From JBKDZR01 sp047971485 (lineage in GTDB: Bacteria > Pseudomonadota > Alphaproteobacteria > Rhodobacterales > Rhodobacteraceae), in NCBI GenBank assembly GCA_047971485.1, contig JBKDZR010000058.1:1-9783 (forward strand): a stretch of DNA of 9,783 nucleotides. The letters run 5' to 3'. Within the stretch, counting starts at the first letter, position 1. Every line of letters begins with the position of its first letter. Of the stretch, positions 1 through 7,487 are shown piece after piece. The notes beneath the pieces were generated by a model that was not told the DNA's origin, did no database searches, and saw only the letters and a program-made list of their open reading frames with translations. Position numbers and translations under genes: made by a program.

Positions 1-883
1 CACAGAGCACCTCCAGCCCCCAGGCACGGACAGCGGCGCGCGTGGCCGCCCCATGACGGATATGGCGTGCAAAGACGTTGTCCAACCCCTCCTCATGCAG
101 CATCGCCACCGCTTCATTCAGACCGTAAAGCAGATTGGTGCCGGGCGTGTAGGGGAAATAGCCGGTATCGTTGATCGCCGCCATTTCCTGCCAATCCCAA
201 TAGGACCGACGCATGCCGCCCGTTTTGCTGTGCGCAAACGCCTTTGCGCTGACCGCATTGAAGCCCAGCCCCGGCGGCAGCATCAGCCCCTTTTGCGAGC
301 CCGACACAGCCACATCGACGCCCCACTCATCGAAGCGGAAATCGACCGAGGCCAGGCCGGAAATCGTATCCACCCTCAGCAGGGCCGGATGGCCAGCCGC
401 ATCAATGGCCCGGCGCACCTCGGCGATGGGGGAAACCGATCCGGTGGAGGTTTCGTTATGCACGACACAGACGGCCTTGATCTCATGGCCCTTGTCTTCG
501 CGCAGGCGCGCCTCGATCCGGTCGGGATCGGCGCCCCCGCGCCAGTCGCCTTCGATGAACTCGGGCGCCAGACCCAGGCGCTTGGCCATCTTCATCCACA
601 GGGTGGCGAAGTGGCCGGTTTCATACATCAGGATCCGGTCGCCCTCGGACAGGGTGTTGACCAGTGCGGCCTCCCAGGCGCCAGTGCCTGAGGACGGATA
701 GATGAAGACATGCTGATCGGTCTTGAAGATGGTCTTCATACCCGCCAGCGCCGCCTTGCCGACATGGGCGAAATCTGGACCACGATGGTCGATGACCTGC
801 GCTGAAATCGCCCGCAACACACGATCCGGTACGGGGCTGGGCCCGGGGATCTGCAAAAAGTGCCGTCCGGCCTTGCGTGTCAT
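1..883 (-). CDS. Class V PLP aminotransferase, serine/aspartate-glyoxylate type (3' end cut by window edge)
   Basis: PLP-dependent aminotransferase that would convert glyoxylate to glycine using an amino-acid donor (serine, aspartate or alanine in known relatives). The first 294 residues are visible, against roughly 390-420 for the family, so the C-terminus lies outside the window. Visible motifs are the N-terminal IPGPSPVPDRV (12-22), the cofactor-binding SSGTGAWEAAL (64-74), HNETSTG (142-148), the aspartate of RVDTISG (170-176) and the Schiff-base lysine K198 in SGSQKGLMLPPG. The ATG at 883 is preceded by a strong GGAGGAG site 8 nt upstream. It is divergent from the FAD dehydrogenase at 1006. 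Relatives include SgaA (serine cycle), BhcA (beta-hydroxyaspartate cycle) and PucG; the donor specificity cannot be read from the sequence, so no symbol is given. The family is sure; the exact reaction is inferred. Confidence 0.9.
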   Translation of the reverse strand, partial: MTRKAGRHFLQIPGPSPVPDRVLRAISAQVIDHRGPDFAHVGKAALAGMKTIFKTDQHVFIYPSSGTGAWEAALVNTLSEGDRILMYETGHFATLWMKMAKRLGLAPEFIEGDWRGGADPDRIEARLREDKGHEIKAVCVVHNETSTGSVSPIAEVRRAIDAAGHPALLRVDTISGLASVDFRFDEWGVDVAVSGSQKGLMLPPGLGFNAVSAKAFAHSKTGGMRRSYWDWQEMAAINDTGYFPYTPGTNLLYGLNEAVAMLHEEGLDNVFARHIRHGAATRAAVRAWGLEVLC

Positions 884-1005
884 GGCTGGTTCTCCTCCCT
901 CGCCAAAGGCATTTCGCCTTGCAACATCGCTTGATATAATTCTCCATTATGAATTACAAATGCATAATTCCGAGTCAAGCCGCGTTTTAGCCGGGAGGGG
1001 ACAGA
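884..1005. promoter_or_regulatory. Divergent promoter region between aminotransferase and FAD dehydrogenase
   Basis: This 122-bp gap separates two divergent starts and is much richer in A+T (about 929-970) than the flanking genes. A perfect TATAAT lies on the + strand at 935-940, but the hexamer 17 bp upstream (912-917, TTTCGC) is a poor -35. On the - strand, CATAAT (951-946) fits a -10 and TTGACT (978-973) a -35, but 21 bp apart, longer than normal. The promoter assignments are therefore tentative. The rightward gene has a clear ribosome site, GGGAGGGG at 993-1000, 5 nt before its ATG. Nested inverted repeats in the AT-rich part are listed separately. Confidence 0.5.
946..968. promoter_or_regulatory. 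Inverted repeat, candidate GntR operator
   Basis: ATTATGAAT (946-954) and ATGCATAAT (960-968) are inverted repeats with 8 of 9 positions matching and a 5-bp spacer. A second nested pair, TAATTC (937-942) and GAATTA (951-956), and an outer pair, GCTTGA (929-934) and TCAAGC (975-980), surround it. Short dyads of this size between divergent promoters are typical binding sites of dimeric GntR/FCD repressors. The gntR gene at 3914 is in the rightward operon, so autoregulation plus control of the aminotransferase is the natural inference. No binding has been shown. Confidence 0.45.
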
Positions 1006-3909
1006 ATGCTGGAAGAGGCGCTTAAACAAGGATTTAGCGGTGAAATTATGTTCGACCGCTTTACACGGGGGCGGTACTCAACCGACGCATCTTTCTATCA
1101 GATCATGCCCGCAGGCGTCGCCCTGCCCCGCTCAAACCAGGATATCCAGATCGCGCTGGAGGCCGCAAAACAGGCCGGACTGCCGATCACCGGGCGCGGC
1201 GGCGGCACCTCGCAATGCGGACAGACGGTCAATACCGGGCTGATCCTCGACAACGCGCGCCACTTCAACAAGATCCTTGAACTGGACGTGGAAAACCGCC
1301 GCTGCGTGGTCGAGCCCGGCATCGTTCTGGATGAACTGAACCGGGCGCTGAAACCCCATGGGCTGTGGTTCCCGGTCGATGTTTCCACCGCGTCCCGGGC
1401 AACGATCGGGGGCATGACGGCGAACAATTCCTGCGGCGGCCGATCCCTGCGCTATGGAACGATGCGCGACAACGTGATCTCCATCGAGGCGGTGATGCAT
1501 GACGGCAGCCTGGCCCATTTCGGTCCCGTGGGCCCGAATCCCGACCAGAGCAACAGCCTGGCCGCAGGGATTGGGACCCAGATGCTGGCCATGGGTGCAG
1601 AACATGCCGATCTGATCGACGCCCGCTTTCCCAAACTGACCCGGCGGGTCGGCGGCTACAATCTGGATGCGCTGATCCCCAATGCGGACCGGCCCATCAA
1701 CCTGTCGCATCTGCTGGTCGGATCCGAGGGCACCCTGGGCTACTTCACCAAGATCGAACTCAAGCTCTGGCCACTGGTCGGCAAGCGGGTTCTGGGGGTC
1801 TGCCACTTCCCCAGCTTCTATCAGGCAATGGATGCCACCCAGCATCTGGTGACGCTGAAACCGCTGTCGGTGGAACTGGTCGATGACACGATGATCGGCC
1901 TGTCGCGGCAGATCCCCCTCTTCCGCCCGACGATCGAGCAATTCGTTCAGGGCGAACCCGCCGCCCTGCTGCTGGTCGAATTCGATGAGGCCGATGCCGA
2001 AACCAACACCCGAAAGCTGCGCGATCTGGATCAGCGCATGGGCGATCTGGGGTTCTCGTTCACCGGCGAGGGCAAGACCTGGGGCGGCGTGGTGCAGATC
2101 ACCGATCAGCGCCTGCAGGGCCAGATTTCCGAGGTGCGCAAATCCGGCCTGAACATCATGATGTCGATGAAACAGGCCGGCAAGCCGGTGTCCTTCGTCG
2201 AGGATTGCGCCGTCCAGCTAGAGGATCTGGCCGAGTACACCGCCGAGCTGACCGAGGTGTTCGAGCGCAACGGCACCAAGGGCACCTGGTACGCCCATGC
2301 CTCGGTAGGCTGCCTGCATGTGCGCCCGGTCCTCAACCTCAAGCTGGATGAAGACGTCAAGCGCATGCGCGCCATCGCCGAGGATGCCTTCGATCTGGTC
2401 GCCAAGTACAAGGGTTCCCATTCCGGGGAACATGGCGACGGGATCGTGCGCTCGGAATTCCACGAAAAGATGTTTGGGTCCGAGGTCATTTCGCTGTTCC
2501 AGCAGGTCAAGGACAGCTTCGATCCGGATCTGTGCTTCAACCCGGGCAAGATCGTCAATGCGCCGAAGATGGATGACCGATCGCTGTTCCGTTTTCCTCC
2601 GGATTACACCGTCGCACCGCTGAAGACGGAATTCGACTGGTCGGCCTATCCCGGCGAGGGCGGCGGTTTTCAGGGCGCGGTGGAGATGTGCAACAACAAT
2701 GGCGCCTGCCGGAAACTGGCCGGTGGCACCATGTGCCCCTCCTACCGGGCAACGCGCGACGAACGCAACCTGACACGCGGCCGGGCCAACACGCTGCGGC
2801 TGGCGATCTCGGGGCAGTTGGGGCCGGATGCCTTCACCTCGGACGCGATGATGGAGACGATGAAGCTGTGCGTGTCCTGCAAGGGCTGCAAGCGCGAATG
2901 CCCCACCGGGGTGGACATGGCCAAGATGAAGATCGAGGTTCTGGCCGCGCGGACGGCGAAACACGGGCTTAGCCTGCATGACCGTCTGATCGCCTATATG
3001 CCGGATTACGCGCCGCTTCTGTCGCGCATCCCCTGGGCCGCCAATGCCCGCAACTGGGTGCCGGGCGCCGCGAAGCTGACCGAGGGGCTGACCGGGTTTT
3101 CGGCCAAGCGCAAGCTGCCCCACTGGTCATCCAGGCCGTTCCGCGATGCCGAGGTGCCGGATGTGGCCAACCCCGATGTCGTGCTGTTCGTCGATCCCTT
3201 CAACCGCTACTTCGAACCCGAAAACATCCGCGCCGCCCTGCGCGTGCTGAAGGCCGCCGGCAAATCCGTGGCCATCGCCCGCGCGGCGAAAGGCCGGCCC
3301 CTGACCTCGGGGCGGACCTATCTGGCCGTGGGCCTGATGGATCGGGCCAGGGCCGAGGCCGACCGGCTGCTGACCGCGCTGGCACCCCATGCCGCGGCGG
3401 ATCGTCCCATCATCGGGCTGGAACCCTCGTGCCTGCTGACATTGCGCGATGAGATCCCGGCCCTGCTGCCCGGCGAGCGCAGCCAGAAGGTCGCCGCCAA
3501 GGCACTGATGCTGGAGGAATATCTGGCCGCTGAAGCCGAGGCCGGCACCCTGGACCTGCATTTGAAATCGCCCGCGCCGCGCATCTTGCTGCATGGCCAT
3601 TGCCACCAGAAAGCCATGGATGTGGTGCCCGCGATCCACAAGACATTGGCTCTGCTGCCCGACACCGCTATTGAGATGGTTGAAACCAGTTGTTGCGGCA
3701 TGGCCGGGTCCTTCGGCTACGGCACCGAAACCGAGGAGGTATCGCTCAAGATGGGCGAGATCAGCCTGTTCCCGGCGGTCAGGGCAGAAGGCCCCGACAC
3801 CTTGGTGGTCGCGGATGGCACATCCTGCCGCCATCAGATCGCCGATGGAACGGGACGTTCGGCCATCCATGTCGCACGACTGCTGGAGATGGCCCTGGAC
3901 GAAAACTGA
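1006..3909 (+). CDS. FAD- and Fe-S-dependent D-2-hydroxyacid dehydrogenase (YdiJ / GlcD-GlpC fusion type)
   Basis: A 967-residue two-part flavoenzyme oxidising a D-2-hydroxyacid to the 2-oxoacid and passing electrons through iron-sulfur clusters to the respiratory chain. Residues about 35-250 form the PCMH-type FAD domain, with GRGGGTSQCGQ (63-73) and VSTASRATIGGMTANNSCGG (126-145). About 255-535 is the FAD-oxidase C-terminal domain, ending in SHSGEHGDGIVR and FNPGKIV. An iron-sulfur domain follows: C562, C568 and C577-P, then a classical CxxCxxCxxxCP at C622, C625, C628, C632. The C-terminus is a GlpC/HdrD-like CCG region, with C809, HGHCHQ (C866) and CCG at 896-898. Length is close to E. 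coli YdiJ (about 1018), a D-2-hydroxyglutarate dehydrogenase. Substrate (2-hydroxyglutarate, lactate or glycolate) is undecided. Start chosen for GGGAGGGG just upstream. The downstream gntR follows by 4 nt. Confidence 0.93.
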   Translation: MLEEALKQGFSGEIMFDRFTRGRYSTDASFYQIMPAGVALPRSNQDIQIALEAAKQAGLPITGRGGGTSQCGQTVNTGLILDNARHFNKILELDVENRRCVVEPGIVLDELNRALKPHGLWFPVDVSTASRATIGGMTANNSCGGRSLRYGTMRDNVISIEAVMHDGSLAHFGPVGPNPDQSNSLAAGIGTQMLAMGAEHADLIDARFPKLTRRVGGYNLDALIPNADRPINLSHLLVGSEGTLGYFTKIELKLWPLVGKRVLGVCHFPSFYQAMDATQHLVTLKPLSVELVDDTMIGLSRQIPLFRPTIEQFVQGEPAALLLVEFDEADAETNTRKLRDLDQRMGDLGFSFTGEGKTWGGVVQITDQRLQGQISEVRKSGLNIMMSMKQAGKPVSFVEDCAVQLEDLAEYTAELTEVFERNGTKGTWYAHASVGCLHVRPVLNLKLDEDVKRMRAIAEDAFDLVAKYKGSHSGEHGDGIVRSEFHEKMFGSEVISLFQQVKDSFDPDLCFNPGKIVNAPKMDDRSLFRFPPDYTVAPLKTEFDWSAYPGEGGGFQGAVEMCNNNGACRKLAGGTMCPSYRATRDERNLTRGRANTLRLAISGQLGPDAFTSDAMMETMKLCVSCKGCKRECPTGVDMAKMKIEVLAARTAKHGLSLHDRLIAYMPDYAPLLSRIPWAANARNWVPGAAKLTEGLTGFSAKRKLPHWSSRPFRDAEVPDVANPDVVLFVDPFNRYFEPENIRAALRVLKAAGKSVAIARAAKGRPLTSGRTYLAVGLMDRARAEADRLLTALAPHAAADRPIIGLEPSCLLTLRDEIPALLPGERSQKVAAKALMLEEYLAAEAEAGTLDLHLKSPAPRILLHGHCHQKAMDVVPAIHKTLALLPDTAIEMVETSCCGMAGSFGYGTETEEVSLKMGEISLFPAVRAEGPDTLVVADGTSCRHQIADGTGRSAIHVARLLEMALDEN

Positions 3910-3913
3910 ACCG

Positions 3914-4600
3914 ATGAACCTGCAGAACACCCGGTCCCTGAAACGCACGTCGCTGCACGAGGAACTCGCCGATGAATTGCGCGAGATGATCGTCAAGGGC
4001 GATCTGGCACCGGGCACGAAGGTTCCCGAAAAGGACCTCTGCGCCGCCTTCAACGTCTCGCGCACCCCCCTGCGCGAGGCGCTGAAGGTGCTGGCCGCCG
4101 AAGGGCTGGTGGCGCTGGAACCCAACCGTGGCGCCTGGGTCAGCCAGATCACCGAGGAAGACATTGAAGAAGTGTTCCCCGTCATGGGCGCATTGGAGGC
4201 CCTGTCCGGCGAGTTGGCCTGCCAGAACATCACCGATGCCGAGATCACCCAGATCCGGCGCCTGCACGATGCCATGTGGCGCGATTTCGAGGCCCGCAAG
4301 CAGGATGCCTATTTCGCCACCAATCAGCGCATTCACGAGATGATCCTGGCCGGTGCCCGCAATCCGACCCTGACCGCCCATTACCGCGCCCTGTCCAGTC
4401 GGGTCAGCGGTGCACGTTTCATCGCCAGCATGACTGATGAACGCTGGCGCCAGGCAATGGAAGAGCACGAGGTGATCATCCAGTGTCTTGAGACCCGCGA
4501 CGCGGCCGCCCTGGCCGCTGTGCTGAAGGACCATCTGCGCCACAAGCTGGAAACCGTACGCACCTGGCTGCACGAAAAGGACGCCCACGCAGGCCGCTGA
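3914..4600 (+). CDS. GntR family transcriptional regulator, FCD subfamily
   Basis: A 228-residue ligand-responsive DNA-binding repressor. Residues about 13-77 are the GntR winged helix, including FNVSRTPLREALKVLAAEGL (46-65) and the wing residues PNRGAWV (70-76). Residues about 82-215 are an all-helical FCD effector domain. It keeps the expected metal-site pattern: N137 and H141 (NxxxH), H185 in EEHEVI and H207 in KDHLRH. FCD proteins of this kind usually sense small carboxylates, which fits a hydroxyacid operon. The ATG at 3914 lies 4 nt after the dehydrogenase stop, without a strong ribosome site of its own, so translational coupling is likely; the same frame is open far upstream but only inside the dehydrogenase gene. 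It probably controls the divergent region at 884-1005. Class is secure; ligand is unknown. Confidence 0.93.
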   Translation: MNLQNTRSLKRTSLHEELADELREMIVKGDLAPGTKVPEKDLCAAFNVSRTPLREALKVLAAEGLVALEPNRGAWVSQITEEDIEEVFPVMGALEALSGELACQNITDAEITQIRRLHDAMWRDFEARKQDAYFATNQRIHEMILAGARNPTLTAHYRALSSRVSGARFIASMTDERWRQAMEEHEVIIQCLETRDAAALAAVLKDHLRHKLETVRTWLHEKDAHAGR

Positions 4601-4623
4601 AAAGCCATCCGGTCATCCGTGGC
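4600..4623 (-). terminator. Possible terminator of the leftward operon
   Basis: Read on the - strand, a 7-bp stem (GCCA/TGGC plus CGG/CCG, with a 2-nt bulge at 4608-4609 and a 4-nt loop at 4613-4616) is followed directly by TTTT. It sits in the 28-bp gap between the convergent gntR and hydrolase stops; the T-run overlaps the last base of the gntR stop codon. The stem is short and the T-run brief, so this is a modest candidate. Confidence 0.35.
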
Positions 4624-4628
4624 CCAGA

Positions 4629-5381
4629 TCAGCCCAGGCAGCGCCCGGCAAAGTCATCCAGCGTCGCGGCGCAGCGGTCAGGATCATGGGCCATGGGAAC
4701 ATGACCGCACCCCTCCCACAGATCCAGCCGCGCCCCGGGGATCGCCCGGGCCAGCAGGCGGGCGTGATCGGGGGGGCACTCGGGGTCCTCGGCCCCGTGC
4801 AGGATCAGGGTCGGACAGTCGATCCCGGGCAGCACGTCCAGAAAATCGACCTGCCGGGCGCTGATCCAGGATCCGGCCACGGCGGTGGGCGTGGCGGTCT
4901 CGGTCAGGTTCAGGCGCGCGGCCCTGGCACTAGCCTCATCGGCGATGGCCGGGGGAGTATCGCCCTTGAACCAGATGGCCGGGGGGCACCCCGGAGCATC
5001 CAGCCGGGCACTGCCGCTGGCAAGAACCAGCCCGGCCAGCCCCTTTGTGCCATGGGCGCGGATATGGGCCAGCGCGACAAGGCTGCCCATGCTCCAGCCA
5101 ACCAGCACCACGGGACCGGGGATCTGGGCCAGAACCGCCTGCAGATCCGTGGCAAAGCTGTCGATGGTGTAGGCGGCCGGATCCTCGGGCGCAAAGGATC
5201 CGGCCCGGCCACGCAGATGGGGGGCCAGCACATGCCAGCGCCGGGCCAGCACCGGCAAAAGCGGGCCCCAGGCCGAAGCCGTGCCCTGAATGCCATGGAC
5301 CAGCACCAGGGTTGCGCCATCGGCGCGGGGGTGGCCCGCTGTGATGCACTCCAAGGGACCGGGCGCGGTGGGGATGATCAT
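4629..5381 (-). CDS. Alpha/beta-fold hydrolase
   Basis: A 250-residue serine hydrolase of the alpha/beta fold (esterase, lactonase or C-C hydrolase type). Visible elements are the oxyanion-hole VHGIQG (28-33), the nucleophile elbow GWSMG with S97, the acid D199 in HGAEDPE and the catalytic H227 in GCGHVPM. A short cap lies around 125-175. No signal peptide is seen, so it is cytoplasmic. The ATG at 5381 is chosen because GGAG lies 6 nt upstream; a TTG at 5408 in the same frame would overlap the previous stop and has weaker support. It follows the alcohol dehydrogenase by 23 nt and is the last gene of the operon, implying an ester, lactone or thioester substrate in the pathway. Substrate unknown. 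Confidence 0.88.
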   Translation of the reverse strand: MIIPTAPGPLECITAGHPRADGATLVLVHGIQGTASAWGPLLPVLARRWHVLAPHLRGRAGSFAPEDPAAYTIDSFATDLQAVLAQIPGPVVLVGWSMGSLVALAHIRAHGTKGLAGLVLASGSARLDAPGCPPAIWFKGDTPPAIADEASARAARLNLTETATPTAVAGSWISARQVDFLDVLPGIDCPTLILHGAEDPECPPDHARLLARAIPGARLDLWEGCGHVPMAHDPDRCAATLDDFAGRCLG

Positions 5382-5404
5382 GGCAGTCTCCGGTGGTGGC
5401 AGGG

Positions 5405-6520
5405 TCAATCGTCGAACAGGATAACACTGCGGATCGCGCTGCCGCGCTTGAGCGCCTCGAACCCGTCATTGATATCCGCCAAGGTGATGCGGTCGGTGAT
5501 CAGGTCGTCCAGCTTCAACCGCCCATCCAGATAGGCGCGGCTGAGGAAGGGAAAATCCCGGCGTGGCCGCGCGTTGCCATAGCTGGACCGTCGGATGCGC
5601 TTTTCCTGCATCAGCGATCCCCAGCGAAAGGCGACATCGGCCTCGACATCGGTCTTGCCCAGCCAGATCACCTGGCCGCCGGGGCGCACGGCCTCCACGC
5701 TCAGGCGGAAGGCGGGCTGGTTGCCGGCGGATTCCATCACCACATCCACCCCGCGCCCGTCTGTGGCGGCGCGCGCGGCGGCAATGGGATCTTCGGTCTT
5801 GGGGTTGATCAGTGCCGTGGCGCCCAGGGCCTTGGCGGCCTCCAGCCGGCTGTCCTGCAGGTCAACCGCAAGGATCGTGTCGGCCCCGGACAGCACAGCG
5901 CCCTGAATGGCCGCCAGCCCGACTGCGCCGCAGCCAATGATCATGGTGCTGTCCCCGGGGCGGACCCGTGCGACATTCACCGCCGCCCCCACCCCGGTCA
6001 TGACACCACAGCCGATCAGGGCGGCGCGGTCAAACGGCATGTCCCTGGGGATCGGGATGGCTTGCTGATCCTCGACCATGCAGTATTCCCCGAAGGCCCC
6101 CAGATACATCAGCTGGTGCAGATCCTGCCCATCGGCCAGATGCGCGCGGACCTTTCCGTCAAAGCCAAAGCCCAGGGGCGTGTTGGCCAGATAGGTCTCG
6201 CACAGGATCGGCAGGCTTTGGTCGCAGTAGAAGCAGTCCCCGCAATGGGGGTTCCACGACAGGATGACATGATCGCCCACCGCCACGCCCTTGGCCTCAG
6301 GGCCGATGGCGGTCACGATGCCGGCGGCCTCATGGCCGAGAACAGCGGGCATGGGCAGGCGCAGCGAGCCCTCGATGACCTCAAGATCGGTATGGCACAG
6401 GCCAGCCGCGCGTATCTTGACCAGCACATCCCGCCCCGCGGGGGCAGGCAGGCTGACCTGTTCCAGACGCATCGGCTGACCAGCGCCATGCAGGACAGCA
6501 GCGGTGAATTGCGTGCTCAC
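5405..6520 (-). CDS. Zinc-dependent alcohol dehydrogenase (medium-chain, NAD-type)
   Basis: A 371-residue medium-chain dehydrogenase oxidising an alcohol to an aldehyde or ketone. Catalytic zinc ligands are C42 in GLCHTD, H63 (followed by E64) in GHEAAG, and C171 in IGCGVMTG. Four structural-zinc cysteines are C93, C96, C99 and C107 in NPHCGDCFYC...LC. The Rossmann motif is GCGAVG (196-201), and D220 at the end of the second strand points to NAD rather than NADP. The GTG start at 6520 overlaps the stop of the upstream gene (GTGA) and has GGAG 8 nt upstream; the open frame continues upstream to 6580 only within that gene. Similar enzymes include class III and benzyl/aryl-alcohol dehydrogenases. 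The likely substrate is the alcohol made by the operon's hydroxylase, which is inference. Confidence 0.92.
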   Translation of the reverse strand: MSTQFTAAVLHGAGQPMRLEQVSLPAPAGRDVLVKIRAAGLCHTDLEVIEGSLRLPMPAVLGHEAAGIVTAIGPEAKGVAVGDHVILSWNPHCGDCFYCDQSLPILCETYLANTPLGFGFDGKVRAHLADGQDLHQLMYLGAFGEYCMVEDQQAIPIPRDMPFDRAALIGCGVMTGVGAAVNVARVRPGDSTMIIGCGAVGLAAIQGAVLSGADTILAVDLQDSRLEAAKALGATALINPKTEDPIAAARAATDGRGVDVVMESAGNQPAFRLSVEAVRPGGQVIWLGKTDVEADVAFRWGSLMQEKRIRRSSYGNARPRRDFPFLSRAYLDGRLKLDDLITDRITLADINDGFEALKRGSAIRSVILFDD

Positions 6521-6822
6521 CCGGCTTTCTCCGCCAGATCGGCGATGACAGCGTCCAGATCCTCGGATGTCATTTCCCATTCATTGCCGAAATTGGCCGT
6601 GTAGGCGTTCATGAAACGCGGGGCCAGTTTCTCGGATCGGGCAGCGTCCCCCGTGTGATCATAGAGCAGGGCAAAGGCCAGTTGCGTGGCTGCCGCGCCC
6701 TCAAACCCCCATTCGAACCCGGCATTGGTGAATTTCTTGACCTGGCTATAGTCATCCAGATCGGCACCATTGACCGTGGCCACGATCCCGTCGATCGTAC
6801 GATCGCCTTGATATGTCTTCAT
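6517..6822 (-). CDS. DUF6166-like small protein
   Basis: A 101-residue soluble acidic protein. The pattern MKTYQGDRTIDGIVATVNG (1-19), GFEWGFEGAAATQLAFALL (35-53), a D-H pair (D55, H56), RFMNAY (69-74) and EWEMTSEDLDAVI (81-93) resembles the uncharacterised DUF6166 family as I recall it; no function is established for that family. It has no cysteines and no membrane segment. The ATG overlaps the stop of the upstream mini membrane protein (ATGA at 6819-6822), and its own stop overlaps the GTG of the alcohol dehydrogenase, so it is translated as part of the operon. Only a weak GGAA-type ribosome site precedes it, consistent with coupling. An accessory or regulatory role for the neighbouring enzymes is a guess. 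Confidence 0.8.
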   Translation of the reverse strand: MKTYQGDRTIDGIVATVNGADLDDYSQVKKFTNAGFEWGFEGAAATQLAFALLYDHTGDAARSEKLAPRFMNAYTANFGNEWEMTSEDLDAVIADLAEKAG

Positions 6823-7013
6823 GATTTTGACTTTCCGTCAGCTTTGCTGCGCATGACCTCGGGGAAGATCCACAGCGACCAGACGCTGAACGGCCCGAGA
6901 AAGACCAGCGCCCATTGCGGGCCGGTCTGGCCGAGATGGCCCATGAAGAACCACCCTGCGAGGGCCGCGAGGGCGACCATGAGCGACAGTCCGATTTTTA
7001 CCATCGGTGGCAT
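6819..7013 (-). CDS. Small two-helix membrane protein
   Basis: A 64-residue protein with two hydrophobic segments at about 6-24 and 32-51, joined by a short glycine-containing turn (GHLGQTGPQ), and a basic C-terminal tail (RSKADGKSKS) that should face the cytoplasm. There are no cysteines or haem-binding motifs. The ATG at 7013 is supported by GGAG 6 nt upstream. Its stop overlaps the start of the DUF6166-like gene. I do not recognise the family. Its place just after two other membrane genes suggests it assembles with or stabilises the hydroxylase, but nothing in the sequence proves it. Confidence 0.75.
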   Translation of the reverse strand: MPPMVKIGLSLMVALAALAGWFFMGHLGQTGPQWALVFLGPFSVWSLWIFPEVMRSKADGKSKS

Positions 7014-7049
7014 CGGTTTCTCCTTTTTCTTCCGAAAGCTGGGAAAGGG

Positions 7050-7421
7050 TCAGCGCAGGGCGATCAGGCCAAGCCCGCTGGCCGCCAGAACACCGAGGAT
7101 GACGGCCAGGCCCGACAGGCCATCCCGCCATCGCCCCGGCCAGATATTGAACAGCCCCGGGGTGAACAGCACCACCAGCCCGCCGACAATGACCATGCTG
7201 GTCCAGCGCAGGTTTTGCAGTCCGAAAGCGACGGTGCCATACAGGACCAGTGCCAGCAGAACGATATTGGCGGTGATCAGCCCGCGCCCGGCGGGATGGG
7301 CCAGATCCGGCCGCGTGGCCAGCGGGAAAACCCCGCTCATCACCAGTCCGGCCAGGCTGCTGATACAGGCAAAGAAGCCAAACAGCACCAGCGCCCCGGT
7401 ATTGGGTTCGATCATGTCCAT
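7050..7421 (-). CDS. Four-helix integral membrane protein, family not recognised
   Basis: A 123-residue, strongly hydrophobic protein with about four membrane segments at 9-30, 47-68, 73-94 and 101-120. Short loops contain TRPDLAHPAGRG (36-47) and WPGRWRD (94-100). One cysteine (C19) and one histidine (H42) make a redox centre unlikely. The ATG at 7421 is preceded by AAGGG at a 7-nt spacing; an in-frame TTG at 7475 would add a polar 18-residue leader and lacks a good site. It lies 67 nt after the hydroxylase gene and 36 nt before the mini membrane protein. Possible roles include substrate transport or a membrane partner of the hydroxylase; neither is shown. Confidence 0.75.
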   Translation of the reverse strand: MDMIEPNTGALVLFGFFACISSLAGLVMSGVFPLATRPDLAHPAGRGLITANIVLLALVLYGTVAFGLQNLRWTSMVIVGGLVVLFTPGLFNIWPGRWRDGLSGLAVILGVLAASGLGLIALR

Positions 7422-7446
7422 GCGATGACCCTTGATCTGGGGCCGC

Positions 7447-7466
7447 CCCGCCACGATCCGGGCGGG
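7447..7466 (-). other. Hairpin between hydroxylase and four-helix protein genes
   Basis: CCCGCC (7447-7452) and GGCGGG (7461-7466) form a 6-bp G+C stem with an 8-nt loop in the 67-nt gap after the hydroxylase stop. There is no T-run on either side, so it is more likely an mRNA processing or stability element than a terminator, or chance in G+C-rich DNA. Confidence 0.25.
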
Positions 7467-7487
7467 AGCGACCAAAGAGGGGTGGGG

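Noticed and set aside
4090..4110. 21-nt stretch identical to 8907-8927, as a recombination repeat or duplication
   Set aside because: It encodes the conserved LAAEGLV segment of both GntR DNA-binding domains; the flanks diverge, so shared family sequence and codon bias explain it.
5382..5408. TTG start at 5408 for the alpha/beta hydrolase
   Set aside because: The ATG at 5381 has GGAG at a 6-nt spacing, and the protein aligns with the fold without the extra nine residues.
5393..6604. Long open frame on the + strand opposite the alcohol dehydrogenase
   Set aside because: It lacks recognisable motifs and is rich in G, Q, H and P, as expected of an antisense frame in G+C-rich DNA, while the - strand encodes a complete zinc dehydrogenase. 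The same applies to + strand frames at 53-691, 4686-5534 and 6915-8234, and to - strand frames at 1132-1941, 2218-3123 and 3127-4299.
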